Assembly: GCF_003992725.1 (NCBI RefSeq)
Contig: NZ_RZNF01000012.1
Coordinates: forward strand, 806,001-870,000
DNA: 64,000 nucleotides
Reading direction: 5' to 3'
Source: Rhodomicrobium lacus
GTDB taxonomy: Bacteria > Pseudomonadota > Alphaproteobacteria > Rhizobiales > Rhodomicrobiaceae
The notes beneath the pieces were generated by a model. That model ran no database searches. It saw nothing but the letters and a program-made list of their open reading frames with translations, and had not been told where the DNA came from. Below, piece after piece: positions 1 through 8,354 of the stretch (its first letter is position 1; each line of letters starts with the position of its first letter). The translations under genes and the position numbers were made by a program.

Positions 1-910
1 CGACAGGCGCCGTTCGCTGCTTCTGACGCAGCTTGCCATCGAGCTTGAAGATTCGCAGCCAAGCAAGGCGCTGGCATACGCCACGGAAGCTTTTGACTTG
101 TCGCCCACGCTGATCCCCGCCGCTGTCGTGGCGGGCCGGATCCTTACCACGCAGGGCCAGACATCGCGCGCCACGAAAATTCTCACGCAAGCCTGGCGCT
201 CGACCCAGCATCCCGAGATCGCGCTCACCTTTGCTCACGCGCGGCGCGGCGATTCGCCCCGTGACCGCCTTGCCCGTGTAAAGTCCCTCGTCGCGGCCGG
301 GGCGCAGACGCTCGAAGGTGCGGTCGCCGTTGCCGTGGCTGCCATCGACGCACAGGAATGGAAGACGGCGAGGCTGGCACTCGAACCCTATCTCGCCAAC
401 AATCCGACCGCGCGGGTGTGCCGCCTCATGGCGCGCATCGAGGCCGGTCAGAACCGTGATTCAGGCCGTGCGCGCGAATGGCTTGCAAAAGCGGCGCGCG
501 GCGCTCCGGATCCGGTCTGGGTGGCTTCGGATGGCACCATATCCGCCGAATGGCAGCCGATATCGCCGACGACCGGCGCGCTTGGCAGCTTTGAATGGAA
601 GACCCCGCCCGCCAACGCGACACCAACCTCCGAAGACTTCGCAGCAGAGATTTCAGCCCTGGACGTCGTTTCGCTCGAAGGTGAATCGCTGCCGGACTCC
701 TACGCGAAGGCCAAGGGGTTGTCTGGCCGCTCGAACGAGCCGGTGGACGTCGTCGCCTCTCCTGTGGGCAAGGAGGGGGCCGATCCGTCCAAGACGCCTC
801 CTACGCCCGCTAATGACACGGCAACGTCCAACGCTTTGATCACAACGCCGGAGACGACGGTGGAGGCCGAGGAGGTGACGACGCCGGTCGACCGCTTCCG
901 GCGCCGCTGA
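1..910 (+). CDS. hemY: HemY-like protein, C-terminal part (cut by window edge)
   Basis: The reading frame is open from base 2, so the gene begins outside the window. The visible 302 residues show helical, TPR-like character: alanine- and leucine-rich repeats around residues 10-150 (counted from the window edge), including a stretch on accumulated losses of repeat units. They end in a poorly ordered tail rich in Pro, Thr, Glu and Val. Alphaproteobacterial HemY proteins (inner membrane, TPR domain, gene near hemC/hemD) have this layout, with two N-terminal transmembrane segments that would lie upstream. The name rests on pattern recognition of the C-terminal half only. A generic TPR-repeat protein is the alternative. 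Despite its name, the HemY of this family is not the protoporphyrinogen oxidase. Confidence 0.6.
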   Translation, partial: DRRRSLLLTQLAIELEDSQPSKALAYATEAFDLSPTLIPAAVVAGRILTTQGQTSRATKILTQAWRSTQHPEIALTFAHARRGDSPRDRLARVKSLVAAGAQTLEGAVAVAVAAIDAQEWKTARLALEPYLANNPTARVCRLMARIEAGQNRDSGRAREWLAKAARGAPDPVWVASDGTISAEWQPISPTTGALGSFEWKTPPANATPTSEDFAAEISALDVVSLEGESLPDSYAKAKGLSGRSNEPVDVVASPVGKEGADPSKTPPTPANDTATSNALITTPETTVEAEEVTTPVDRFRRR

Positions 911-1080
911 GCGCGGGCGACGAGCAGGTCGAACGCAAAGTGCCAACCGTGTGCGGTCGCGGCGCCTTGCGGTAGCCGCGCCTCGTATAGAGTATCGAGA
1001 TTTCCGCCAAATATCTTTCAAAGCGGGCTTGCACCACGAGAAGTCCGTTGCTATGCATGTTTCGCGGGTTGGCCCGCATC

Positions 1081-1156
1081 GCCGCTTTAGCTCAGCCGGT
1101 AGAGCACCTCATTCGTAATGAGGGGGTCGCGTGTTCGAGTCACGCAAGCGGCACCA
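1081..1156 (+). tRNA. tRNA-Thr (anticodon CGT)
   Basis: The cloverleaf is complete. The acceptor stem GCCGCTT pairs with AAGCGGC. The D arm contains GCTC...GAGC. The anticodon stem CCTCA/TGAGG holds the loop TTCGTAA with anticodon CGT. The T arm contains GTTCGAGTC, and an encoded CCA ends at 1156. The gene stands alone between hemY and a low-confidence gene remnant. tRNA 3' ends are common integration sites, which may explain the debris downstream. Confidence 0.97.
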
Positions 1157-1305
1157 CTTCCCTGCCAATTCCGAATTGTAAAATTCCGTACCCGAACGCA
1201 ATCGGGAGCGAACGGTGTCGCGGCGCGTCGAATCTGGGCGGTCGAAGCCGTGATTATACGGTGGTTACAAGTGCAAAAGCTTGAGAAGTCACCTAAGGGT
1301 CGGGT

Positions 1306-1770
1306 TCATACAAGACGTGTCGCTCTGCTCAGCAGACATTCAACCTCGTGACGAGCCCTGGAGATGATGTCCGAATATGACCAAACCCGCATGTTCGGGG
1401 CATCGTTCTGGGGATTCAATTCGCTCACCCGCTTCCCACCAATTACGATGATGTCGCAGGGCTTCGCCGGTAGCCGTGTCTGCAAATCGTCCGCATAAGT
1501 CCTGAAGCCGCCTCTTGGCAATGCCTTCATCATTCGCCTGGCCGCTCTGGCGACGAACGCATCAGTGGAACGCCGCTTGCTTCCGAGGGGTGAGTTGCGT
1601 TTTCTTGCGGCAGAGTGCGCAATTTCTACTGGAATAGTCAGAAGCTGGCGTTCGCACTTATCCATGCCTTCAGTCCGTCGGCCTGCGCACCTGCAAAAGT
1701 TCAACCGACGCCAGCGAAATGCGTTGTAAGACCATTGGTGCTCCGAAATCATTCTGACTCGGGTTGGCAC
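1306..1770 (-). pseudogene. Possible remnant of a DUF4263 (Shedu-type) protein
   Basis: This frame of 154 codons has a recognisable C-terminal half. PCDIIVIGGKRVSEL followed by MRVWSYSDIISRARHEVE resembles the end of DUF4263/Shedu nuclease domains, where a 'viGr..eL' strand is followed by 'i..ytYDdLl.rAr'. The nuclease core that should precede it (acidic residues and Glu-x-Lys) is not visible. The first ~60 residues look like random, Arg-rich translation. The frame starts inside the end of soxR and has no Shine-Dalgarno sequence. I read it as a decayed fragment left beside tRNA-Thr. It may also be a spurious frame. Confidence 0.3.
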
Positions 1771-2246
1771 TCTCGGCTTTCTGCGCCTCCGATGGTGGAA
1801 GCAAGCCGGCGCGGGCCAGCGCCCTCATGTCCCAGTTCGTCGCCGGGGTTGCGCAGCGGGCATTCCTGGAGCGAAAGACATCCGCAGCCTATGCAATTTA
1901 TGAGATGCTCGCGAAGTTCGGTCAGCGCGGCGATACGTTCGTCGAGCATGTCTCGCCAAGCGATCGAAAAATTCTTCCAGTCTTCGACGTCGGGCGGCCG
2001 ATCTTGCGGGAAATCCTTCAGCGCTTCGCGGACGACCTGGAGCGGAATGCCCGCGCGCTGTGCAACGCGGATGATCGCAACGCGGCGCAAAACGGAACGA
2101 TGGTAACGCCGCTGGTTGCCGTCGGTGCGCCACCCCTCGATAAGCCCCTTCGATTCATAGAAATGCAGAGTGGAGACCGCTACGCCCGCGCGTTTGGCGA
2201 CCTCGCCGACGCTGAGCGTAACCTTGATATCTTCGTCCGTCTCCAT
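1749..2246 (-). CDS. soxR: Redox-sensitive MerR-family activator SoxR
   Basis: This protein of 165 residues is a one-component sensor of superoxide or redox-cycling drugs, carrying a [2Fe-2S] cluster. The N-terminal MerR winged helix begins with LSVGEVAKRAGVAVSTLHFY and continues through NQRRYHRSVLRRVAIIRVAQ. A dimerisation helix follows. The cluster motif CIGCGCLSLQEC gives the SoxR-specific Cys-x2-Cys-x-Cys-x5-Cys spacing. I chose the ATG at 2246 because GAGAGGGAAG lies just upstream; the frame is open further upstream, but that would run through the operator. It is transcribed divergently from the efflux operon, with a SoxR box between them at 2319-2336. In non-enteric bacteria SoxR usually controls efflux pumps directly, without SoxS, which fits this arrangement. 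Confidence 0.93.
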   Translation of the reverse strand: METDEDIKVTLSVGEVAKRAGVAVSTLHFYESKGLIEGWRTDGNQRRYHRSVLRRVAIIRVAQRAGIPLQVVREALKDFPQDRPPDVEDWKNFSIAWRDMLDERIAALTELREHLINCIGCGCLSLQECPLRNPGDELGHEGAGPRRLASTIGGAESRECQPESE

Positions 2247-2314
2247 GGCTTCCCTCTCGATGACGGCCTTCGCCGTTGCGACGTTGCGACGCGTTGGAGC
2301 ATGCCCGCGCATGC

Positions 2315-2345
2315 TTGACCTCAACATTAGTTGAGGTTTTATAGT
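2315..2345 (+). promoter_or_regulatory. SoxR box within a promoter with a 19-bp spacer
   Basis: The palindrome CCTCAACATTAGTTGAGG at 2319-2336 matches the 18-bp SoxR operator layout (CCTCAA...TTGAGG). It lies between a -35 TTGACC (2315-2320) and a -10 TATAGT (2340-2345). The spacer is 19 bp, the over-long spacing that MerR-family activators correct by twisting DNA. The promoter points at the efflux operon beginning at 2409. A divergent soxR promoter could use the same site. Confidence 0.9.
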
Positions 2346-2376
2346 CCATGTCGGCTTGCAAGGGCAAGTCCCGCAA

Positions 2377-2683
2377 CGTCTCAGCGGACGTCTTCAGGAG
2401 GGGCCGACATGATCAACCGTTTCAAGGCCTGGCTTTATCGCACACGTCCGGACCGTTCGCTTGGTCCGGCCCTGTTCATCGGTTTTCTGACGCTTCTCGC
2501 CGTTCTGATGTGGCTTGAGACGCTGAGGATCAGCACCCTTTTCTGCGAAACCGATCTTTGCTGCGCATTCTGGATCGCCGCCTCCGACGTGCGGGAGGCC
2601 GCTCATGGCTAATCCGACGCGCCGCCCCTTTTTCGCGACATCCGTTTCAGTCCACATTCTCGCTCTTTTGATACTCACAACCG
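2377..2683 (+). repeat. 307-bp duplicated segment, copy 1 (inverted copy at 46245-46551)
   Basis: This segment covers the leader, the whole 67-codon ORF and the first ~26 codons of the efflux adaptor gene. It recurs in opposite orientation 44 kb away with the same length. By eye I find only two differences, both synonymous in the small ORF (AAC/AAT and GCC/GCA). The operon and SoxR box are intact around this copy, so it is probably the parent. Confidence 0.93.
2409..2612 (+). CDS. Small single-pass membrane protein of the SoxR efflux operon
   Basis: I do not recognise this 67-residue protein. It has a basic N-terminus (KAWLYRTRPDRS), one hydrophobic segment at about residues 18-40, and then a short tail with three cysteines in FCETDLCC. 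The N-terminal arginines suggest N-in topology, leaving the Cys tail in the periplasm. A Shine-Dalgarno sequence (AGGAGGGG) precedes the ATG. It is the first gene after the SoxR-controlled promoter. Its stop overlaps the adaptor start by 8 bases, so translation is probably coupled. By position it resembles accessory subunits such as MexG or AcrZ, though I see no sequence similarity to either. A near-identical second copy is at 46316-46519. Confidence 0.75.
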   Translation: MINRFKAWLYRTRPDRSLGPALFIGFLTLLAVLMWLETLRISTLFCETDLCCAFWIAASDVREAAHG

Positions 2684-3699
2684 TTTTTTCGGGGGTCTAT
2701 GCGTGGCGCTCGACGAGACTGCAATCGTCCGGTTCTAAAGCCCTGCCTCCCATTGAGGTCGTGGCCATGACCGTCGAACCCGAGAACTTGCCTCAGGAGT
2801 TGGACGCCATAGGCTCGCTCTCGTCAGTGAACGAAGTGACGCTCGCGCCGGAAGTGGCGGGCCGCGTGATCTCGATCGATTTCGAAGCCGGGGCGGAGGT
2901 GGCAAAGGGGGCTGAACTCGTCCGTCTGTACGATGCGCCAGAGCGCGCCGATCTCGAAACGGCGAAGGCAAAACTGGAGTTCGCGCGGCTTCAGTTCGAC
3001 CGCGCGCAGGACCTCGCACCGAAGGGCGCTGAGTCGCGCCAGATGCTCCAGCAGCGCGCGGCGGAACTCGCGCAGGCCGAAGCGGCGGTGCAACTGGCTG
3101 AAGCGCGCCTCACGCAACGCACCATCCGCGCGCCGTTCGCCGGCCGGCTGGGTGTGCGCCGCGTCAACCTCGGACAATATGTGAACGCGGGCGAGCCGCT
3201 CGTAAGTTTGACAGCTCTTGATCGGCTGTACGTCAATTTCACGGTTCCGCAGCAGGAACTTTCGAAGCTTGTGAACGGCGGCAAGGTGGCACTGCGGACC
3301 GATGCGTGGCCGGGACGAGACTTTGAAGCCCATATCAACGCCATCGAGCCGATGATCGCCGCGGAGACGCGCAATATTTCGGTGCAGGCCACGCTCGCGA
3401 ACGCGGACGGCGCGCTCCGCCCCGGCCTTTATGTCACCGCGAAAGTGGGCCTGCCGCCGCGCGTCAAGGCAATCCTCGTGCCTGTGACCGCGGTCGTAAC
3501 AGGTCCGTCCGGCGACACGGCCTATGTGGTCCGCAACGGCAAGGCCGAGATCGTGCTGGTCGAGACGGGACGAAGGGTTGGCGCGTACGTCGTCGTGGAG
3601 CGCGGCCTGGAGGCTGGCGACGTTGTCATCACCACGGGGCAACTCCGCGTGCAGCCGGGCGCGGCCGTCACTCTTGCCGCCACCAGGGCGAAGGAATAG
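2605..3699 (+). CDS. RND efflux pump periplasmic adaptor (membrane fusion protein)
   Basis: This 364-residue adaptor connects the inner-membrane RND pump to an outer-membrane channel. An N-terminal anchor lies at residues ~12-32. It is followed by a split lipoyl domain (GSLSSVNEVTLAPEVAGRV, then TIRAPFAGRLGVRRVNLGQY) around a coiled-coil hairpin at ~110-160, a beta-barrel domain, and the membrane-proximal domain ending in QLRVQPGAAVTL. Proteins of this type include MexH and MdtA. The start overlaps the small upstream ORF, with GGGAGG placed 8 bases before the ATG. The pump gene follows 9 bases downstream. No outer-membrane factor gene is present, so a TolC-like protein must come from elsewhere. 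The first 26 codons are duplicated at 46245-46318. Confidence 0.93.
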   Translation: MANPTRRPFFATSVSVHILALLILTTVFSGVYAWRSTRLQSSGSKALPPIEVVAMTVEPENLPQELDAIGSLSSVNEVTLAPEVAGRVISIDFEAGAEVAKGAELVRLYDAPERADLETAKAKLEFARLQFDRAQDLAPKGAESRQMLQQRAAELAQAEAAVQLAEARLTQRTIRAPFAGRLGVRRVNLGQYVNAGEPLVSLTALDRLYVNFTVPQQELSKLVNGGKVALRTDAWPGRDFEAHINAIEPMIAAETRNISVQATLANADGALRPGLYVTAKVGLPPRVKAILVPVTAVVTGPSGDTAYVVRNGKAEIVLVETGRRVGAYVVVERGLEAGDVVITTGQLRVQPGAAVTLAATRAKE

Positions 3700-3708
3700 G
3701 CGCGCGCG

Positions 3709-6700
3709 ATGCGATTCACCGATCTGTTCATTCACCGGCCGATCCTGTCCATCGTCGTCAGCCTGCTGATCTTGCTGGCGGGGGTGAATGCGTTCTTCTT
3801 GCTGCCGGTGCGGCAATATCCGAACCTGCAAAGCGCGACGATCACGGTCGAGACGGGCTTCCCCGGCGCCACGCAGGACGTGATGCAAGGCTTCGTCACT
3901 ACGCCGATTGCGCAGGCGATCGCGACCGCGAGCGGGATCGAATATCTGACCTCGACCTCCACGATGGGGCAGAGCCAGGTCAAGGCGAAGCTCGTTCTCA
4001 ACGCGGACTCGGACCGGACGATGACCGAGGTTCTGTCCAAGGTCCAGCAGGTCAAATATCGCCTGCCGCAGGGCGCCTTCGATCCGGTCGTCACGAAGAT
4101 CACCGATGGCGCTTCTGCCGTCCAGTATATCGCTTTTGTCAGCGACACGCTGACGATCCCGCAGATCACCGATTTCGTCACGCGGGTCGGTCAGCCGCTG
4201 ATCACCTCGGTGAAGGGCGTCGCCTCCGCAGACTTCGCGGGCGCGCAGGCGCTCGCCATGCGCGTCTGGCTCGATCCGGTGAAGCTCGCCGCCCGCAATC
4301 TGACGGCGGGCGACGTCGCGGCAGCGCTGCGCGCCAACAACGTCCAGGCGGCGCCGGGGCAGCTTGAAAGCGACCGGAGCATCACCAGCATTACGGCAAC
4401 GACCGACGCCACCTCTGTCGGCGATTTCCGCGAGATGGTGATCAAGACGAGCGCCAGCGGCCTCGTTCGGCTCCGCGATATCGCCGATGTCGAGATCGGT
4501 AGCCAGAACCATAAGACGCTCGGTTGGGCGAGTGGCCGCCGGGCCGTCTATTTGAAAATCGCGCCGACACCCGACGGCAACCCTCTGGAAATCGTGGCGG
4601 CGACGAAGGCGCTGATCCCGAGCATGCAGATCGTCGCTCCGCCCGGGCTCAAGGTGGAGAACCAGTTCGACGTCGCCCATTTCGTGAACGCTTCGATCGA
4701 CGAGGTGCTGCGGACACTCGTCGAAGCTGTTCTCATCGTCGTCGTCGTGATCTTCCTGTTCCTGGGCTCGCTGCGCGTGGTCGTCGTTCCCGTCGTCACC
4801 ATCCCGCTGTCGCTCGTAGGCACGGCGGCGCTGATGCTGGCGTTCGGCTTCTCGCTCAATCTGCTCACTCTTCTCGCCATGGTGCTGGCGATCGGGCTGG
4901 TGGTCGATGACGCCATCGTGGTCGTCGAGAACATCCACCGCCATATCGAGGAGGGTCATTCGCCGGTCGAGGCGGCACTCGCCGGGGCGCGTGAGATTAT
5001 AGGCCCGGTCATCGCGATGACGATCACTCTCGCCGCAGTCTATGCGCCAATCGGGCTGATGGAGGGCCTGACCGGCAGTCTGTTCCGGGAGTTCGCCTTC
5101 ACGCTGGCCGGATCAGTGGTCGTGTCGGGAGTTGTCGCGCTTACTCTCTCGCCGATGATGTGTTCGCAACTTTTGAGCGGCAAGGCCAGCGAAAGCCGCT
5201 TTGCCCGGCTGGCAGAGCGCCTGTTGACGGCGCTTGCGGGCACCTACGGCCGTGTGCTCGACCGAACGCTGAACATGCGCTCGGTCGTGCTGCTCGTCGC
5301 GGGCGCGATGGTCGCCGCCATCGTGGTGCTCTTCCTCGGCGCCAAACGCGAACTCGCCCCGCAGGAGGATCAGGGGTACGTGTTCACCGCCGTCCGCGCG
5401 CCGCAATACGCCAATCTCGACTACACGGCGTCAGCAGCCGCCGACGTTCAGCGGATCTTTCGGTCCTTCCCCGAATATGCGGCGAACTTCTTCGTCGTGG
5501 GCACCGATGGCATGAACAACGCCTTCGGCGGCATTATCCTGAAGGAGTGGAGTGAACGCGAACGAACGTCCACCGACATTCAGGCCCAACTCTATCGAGC
5601 CGTCAGAAGCGTGCATGACGCCTCGGTCACGCCGTTCCAGCCGATGGCGCTCCCCGCCTCGACGGGCGGCCTGCCGTTCCAGATGGTGTTGCGTTCGCCC
5701 GCCGACTACGACGGAATCTATCAGGAAATGGAGGTGCTGAAGGCGGCGGCACGGCGCAGCGGCCTCTTCGTGTTTGTCGACAGCGACCTCGCTTTCGACA
5801 GTCCGACGGCGCGGATGCGCATCGACGTCGCGAAGGCCGGAGAGGTCGGCGTCACCATGCAGGCAATAGCCGACACTATGGCCGTGCTCGTTGGCGAAAA
5901 CTACGTCAACCGCTTCAACTATTATGGCCGATCCTACGACGTGATACCGCAGGTCCGCCAACCCGACCGCGTGACTCCGGATGCGCTCGGCCGCTTCTAC
6001 GTTCGGGCCAGATCGGGTGCGATGATGCCGCTCGCCACCCTCATCAAGCTCGATGTCATGCCGCAACCCAACCGATTGCCGCAGTTCAATCAGATGAACG
6101 CCGCAACTCTCTCGGCCGTATTGAGGCCCGGCGTGACCATGGGCCAGGCGGTTGCATTCATGGAGTCGCTGCCGCGTGCGCCGGGCGTCACCATCGACTG
6201 GCTCGGCGACAGCCGCCAGTATGTGCAGGAAGGCAACCGGTTGACCGTTACTTTCGGCTTCGCGCTGATCGTGATCTTCCTCGTGCTTTCGGCCCAGTAT
6301 GAAAGCTTCCGCGACCCGCTGGTGATCCTCGTCACCGTGCCTCTCGCGGTCTGCGGTGCGCTCGTGCCGCTCTGGCTCGGCTACACGACGCTCAATATCT
6401 ACACGCAGATCGGGCTGGTGACGCTGATAGGGCTCATCTCGAAACACGGTATCCTGATGGTGGCGTTTGCGAACGACATCCAGCGACGCGAGGGCGCCGG
6501 AAAGCGGCAGGCCATCCTCAAGGCGGCGATGGTGCGGATGCGGCCGATCCTCATGACGACGGCGGCCATGGTGGCGGGCCTCGTGCCGCTTCTCTTCGCG
6601 ACCGGCGCGGGAGCGGCGAGCCGCTTCGCAATCGGCATCGTGGTGGTGATGGGAATGCTGGTCGGGACGTTGTTCACGCTGTTTGTGTTGCCGACATTCT

Positions 6701-6741
6701 ATGTCCTGCTCGGGAGTGAACGAATGCCCCGCCCGAGCTGA
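3709..6741 (+). CDS. RND efflux pump inner-membrane transporter (AcrB/MexI type)
   Basis: This is a drug/proton antiporter of 1010 residues, the normal size for the HAE1 branch. It opens with the typical FTDLFIHRPILSIVVSLLILLAG first helix. The large periplasmic porter loops follow. The central membrane block carries VVDDAIVVVENIHRHIEEG, where the Asp pair of TM4 relays protons. The second half repeats the fold, with SAQYESFRDPLVILVTVP and SKHGILMVAFAN. It sits directly after its adaptor in the SoxR-controlled operon, so the expected substrates are redox-active toxic compounds such as phenazine- or quinone-like molecules. The substrate is inference from the regulator. Confidence 0.95.
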   Translation: MRFTDLFIHRPILSIVVSLLILLAGVNAFFLLPVRQYPNLQSATITVETGFPGATQDVMQGFVTTPIAQAIATASGIEYLTSTSTMGQSQVKAKLVLNADSDRTMTEVLSKVQQVKYRLPQGAFDPVVTKITDGASAVQYIAFVSDTLTIPQITDFVTRVGQPLITSVKGVASADFAGAQALAMRVWLDPVKLAARNLTAGDVAAALRANNVQAAPGQLESDRSITSITATTDATSVGDFREMVIKTSASGLVRLRDIADVEIGSQNHKTLGWASGRRAVYLKIAPTPDGNPLEIVAATKALIPSMQIVAPPGLKVENQFDVAHFVNASIDEVLRTLVEAVLIVVVVIFLFLGSLRVVVVPVVTIPLSLVGTAALMLAFGFSLNLLTLLAMVLAIGLVVDDAIVVVENIHRHIEEGHSPVEAALAGAREIIGPVIAMTITLAAVYAPIGLMEGLTGSLFREFAFTLAGSVVVSGVVALTLSPMMCSQLLSGKASESRFARLAERLLTALAGTYGRVLDRTLNMRSVVLLVAGAMVAAIVVLFLGAKRELAPQEDQGYVFTAVRAPQYANLDYTASAAADVQRIFRSFPEYAANFFVVGTDGMNNAFGGIILKEWSERERTSTDIQAQLYRAVRSVHDASVTPFQPMALPASTGGLPFQMVLRSPADYDGIYQEMEVLKAAARRSGLFVFVDSDLAFDSPTARMRIDVAKAGEVGVTMQAIADTMAVLVGENYVNRFNYYGRSYDVIPQVRQPDRVTPDALGRFYVRARSGAMMPLATLIKLDVMPQPNRLPQFNQMNAATLSAVLRPGVTMGQAVAFMESLPRAPGVTIDWLGDSRQYVQEGNRLTVTFGFALIVIFLVLSAQYESFRDPLVILVTVPLAVCGALVPLWLGYTTLNIYTQIGLVTLIGLISKHGILMVAFANDIQRREGAGKRQAILKAAMVRMRPILMTTAAMVAGLVPLLFATGAGAASRFAIGIVVVMGMLVGTLFTLFVLPTFYVLLGSERMPRPS

Positions 6742-6829
6742 CTCAGGTGGACCAAGATAACGGTATGCAGCGTCTGCTATCCGCTCGAAAGCCGGCGGAA
6801 CGAGAAATGCAGGGTTTGATTGGAAGCGT

Positions 6830-6872
6830 AAAAAAACGAAGCCGTTCGTCTCATATGAAACGAACGGCTTCG
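6830..6872 (-). terminator. Rho-independent terminator
   Basis: A 13-bp perfect stem (CGAAGCCGTTCGT with its complement) around a ~10-base loop is followed, on the minus strand, by a run of seven T. It ends the 6896-7444 gene and also keeps that transcript out of the efflux operon, which converges on it from the left. Confidence 0.92.
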
Positions 6873-6895
6873 CAGTAGAGAGCGCTTGCGAGAAG

Positions 6896-7444
6896 TTACG
6901 CCGCCGCGCTTGACGTTTCTGCCAGAGGATCGCCCGCATGGGCGCCCGCGAAGCGGATGCCGTCGAGCGCCACATAATGCGAGCGGAAAACCTTCCGGTC
7001 GAAAATGACCGTTCCGTAGAAATAAAGGCGCGGGATCGCGTCCGTCAGCCCGTTCGCCGTCGCGTAGGCGTCCCAATCCTTGCCCGCCTTTGCCCAGGAC
7101 GCGTCGTCGAAACCGGGGGCAAACGCAATCGCCGGTCCTGCCTCGCCACCCGTCGGCGGCTTCAGATAGGCGAAGTCGCCCATGCGGTCGTCCTGGCGGC
7201 CGAAATCCCTGCGCGAAAAACTGAGGTTGCGCTTGCTGAACGTGGACAGAATGACGACCTGCTTGCCGGACCATTTGTAGCGCGGCACACCGAACAGCGA
7301 ATATTTCGTGTGCGCGGCGAATTCGGCGAACGTGATGGGCGCATATTTCACGCCGTTGAACTCGTACGGGTCGAAGGGAGTAACGGTCTCCTCGGCGGTC
7401 TCTGCGATGGGCTCGCCTTGTTCGATCGGGTGTTCTTCGGTCAT
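6896..7444 (-). CDS. Hypothetical protein, 182 residues
   Basis: I do not recognise this gene. The protein is soluble and mixed alpha/beta, with an acidic first ~25 residues (TEEHPIEQGEPIAETAEETV). An aromatic-rich domain contains VILSTFSKRNLSFSRRDFG, PAIAFAPGFDDASWAKAGKDWD and RLYFYGTVIFDRKVFRSHYVALDG. There is no signal peptide or membrane segment. I chose the ATG at 7444; the open frame upstream (to 7663) overlaps the rhomboid gene and has Arg/Pro-rich shadow composition. A strong terminator follows. It is separate from the rhomboid gene upstream, with ~130 bases between them. Confidence 0.7.
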   Translation of the reverse strand: MTEEHPIEQGEPIAETAEETVTPFDPYEFNGVKYAPITFAEFAAHTKYSLFGVPRYKWSGKQVVILSTFSKRNLSFSRRDFGRQDDRMGDFAYLKPPTGGEAGPAIAFAPGFDDASWAKAGKDWDAYATANGLTDAIPRLYFYGTVIFDRKVFRSHYVALDGIRFAGAHAGDPLAETSSAAA

Positions 7445-7577
7445 CTCAACCGCATCTCTCTGAGGGTTATCGGGATGGCGTCGTGCGGCACCTCGCATGA
7501 CGCGCAATTTTCTTCGCCACTGTGGCAAAACGGGGACAGGCGCGCAAGGCGTCCATGCGCCGCGCTCCGGCAAGGGG

Positions 7578-8336
7578 CTACCCCCAGGGGCCAGGTTTCC
7601 AGGGCGGCGCACCGTTCGATGCGGTCGCAACGGGGGGCTGAAAACGCGGCTGGGACTCGTCATAGGTTCGATCCGGGCCGAACCGCCAGAGCGGAATCAG
7701 CGCCAAGCCCGCCACGAACCCCCCGATATGCGCCCACCACGCAATGCCGCCGCCCGTGTTCGGCTCCGACAGGTCGGTGAATCCCTGAGCAAACTGAATG
7801 CCGAACCACACGAGCCAGAAGAAAAGGGCCGGCACCCTGAAGACGAAGATCAGGATCAGGATCGTGAGGCGCGCGCGCGGAAATGTGGTGGCGTAGCCGC
7901 CGAACACGCCCGCGATAGCCCCGGACGCGCCGAGCGTCGGCACATCCGAAAGCTGGTTGAACCAGGCGTGTACGTAGCTCGCGGCGACCCCGCAAAGGAG
8001 GTAGAAACAGAGGAACTGCCAGCGACCCACGCGGCCTTCAAGCGACGAGCCGAAGACGAAAAGCAACCACATGTTGATGATGAGGTGCAGCCATCCGCCA
8101 TGCATGAAGGTGCCGGAGATGAAAGGCAGGTAATCCGTGCCCGAGAGGCCCATATAGGCAGCCCAGGCCGGATCGAAATACCGGCGCGGGATCAGCGCGT
8201 ATTCCATGGCGAAGGCGTGCGCCTCGGCTGGACTGAGGCTCGACTGGTATAAGAAGACAAGCACGTTGGCGAGGATCAGGCCATAGGTTGCCACCGGCGC
8301 GAAGGGGATGCGGATCGAATCCTTGATCGGGAACAT
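7578..8336 (-). CDS. Rhomboid-family intramembrane serine protease
   Basis: This 252-residue polytopic protein cleaves transmembrane substrates within the membrane. The HGGWLHLIINMW motif supplies the conserved His and Asn of the oxyanion region. GASGAIAGVFGGY carries the catalytic Ser in Gly-x-Ser-Gly. The second catalytic residue, His, is in WAHIGGFVAGLAL in the last helix. About six hydrophobic segments are visible, as in the GlpG core. The last ~35 residues are hydrophilic and Pro/Gln-rich. It lies 18 bases downstream of the hydrolase gene on the same strand, so the two are probably cotranscribed. Its substrates cannot be told from sequence. Confidence 0.93.
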   Translation of the reverse strand: MFPIKDSIRIPFAPVATYGLILANVLVFLYQSSLSPAEAHAFAMEYALIPRRYFDPAWAAYMGLSGTDYLPFISGTFMHGGWLHLIINMWLLFVFGSSLEGRVGRWQFLCFYLLCGVAASYVHAWFNQLSDVPTLGASGAIAGVFGGYATTFPRARLTILILIFVFRVPALFFWLVWFGIQFAQGFTDLSEPNTGGGIAWWAHIGGFVAGLALIPLWRFGPDRTYDESQPRFQPPVATASNGAPPWKPGPWG

Positions 8337-8354
8337 CCGGCGCCCCTTCCCCGC

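Noticed and set aside
2824-4959. A 711-codon open frame on the minus strand
   Set aside because: It lies entirely opposite the adaptor and RND pump genes. Its translation is rich in Asp, Arg and His, as expected for the antisense of GC-rich coding DNA, and shows no domain.
5431-6975. A 514-codon minus-strand frame
   Set aside because: It is antisense to the RND pump. It also runs through the terminator at 6830-6872.
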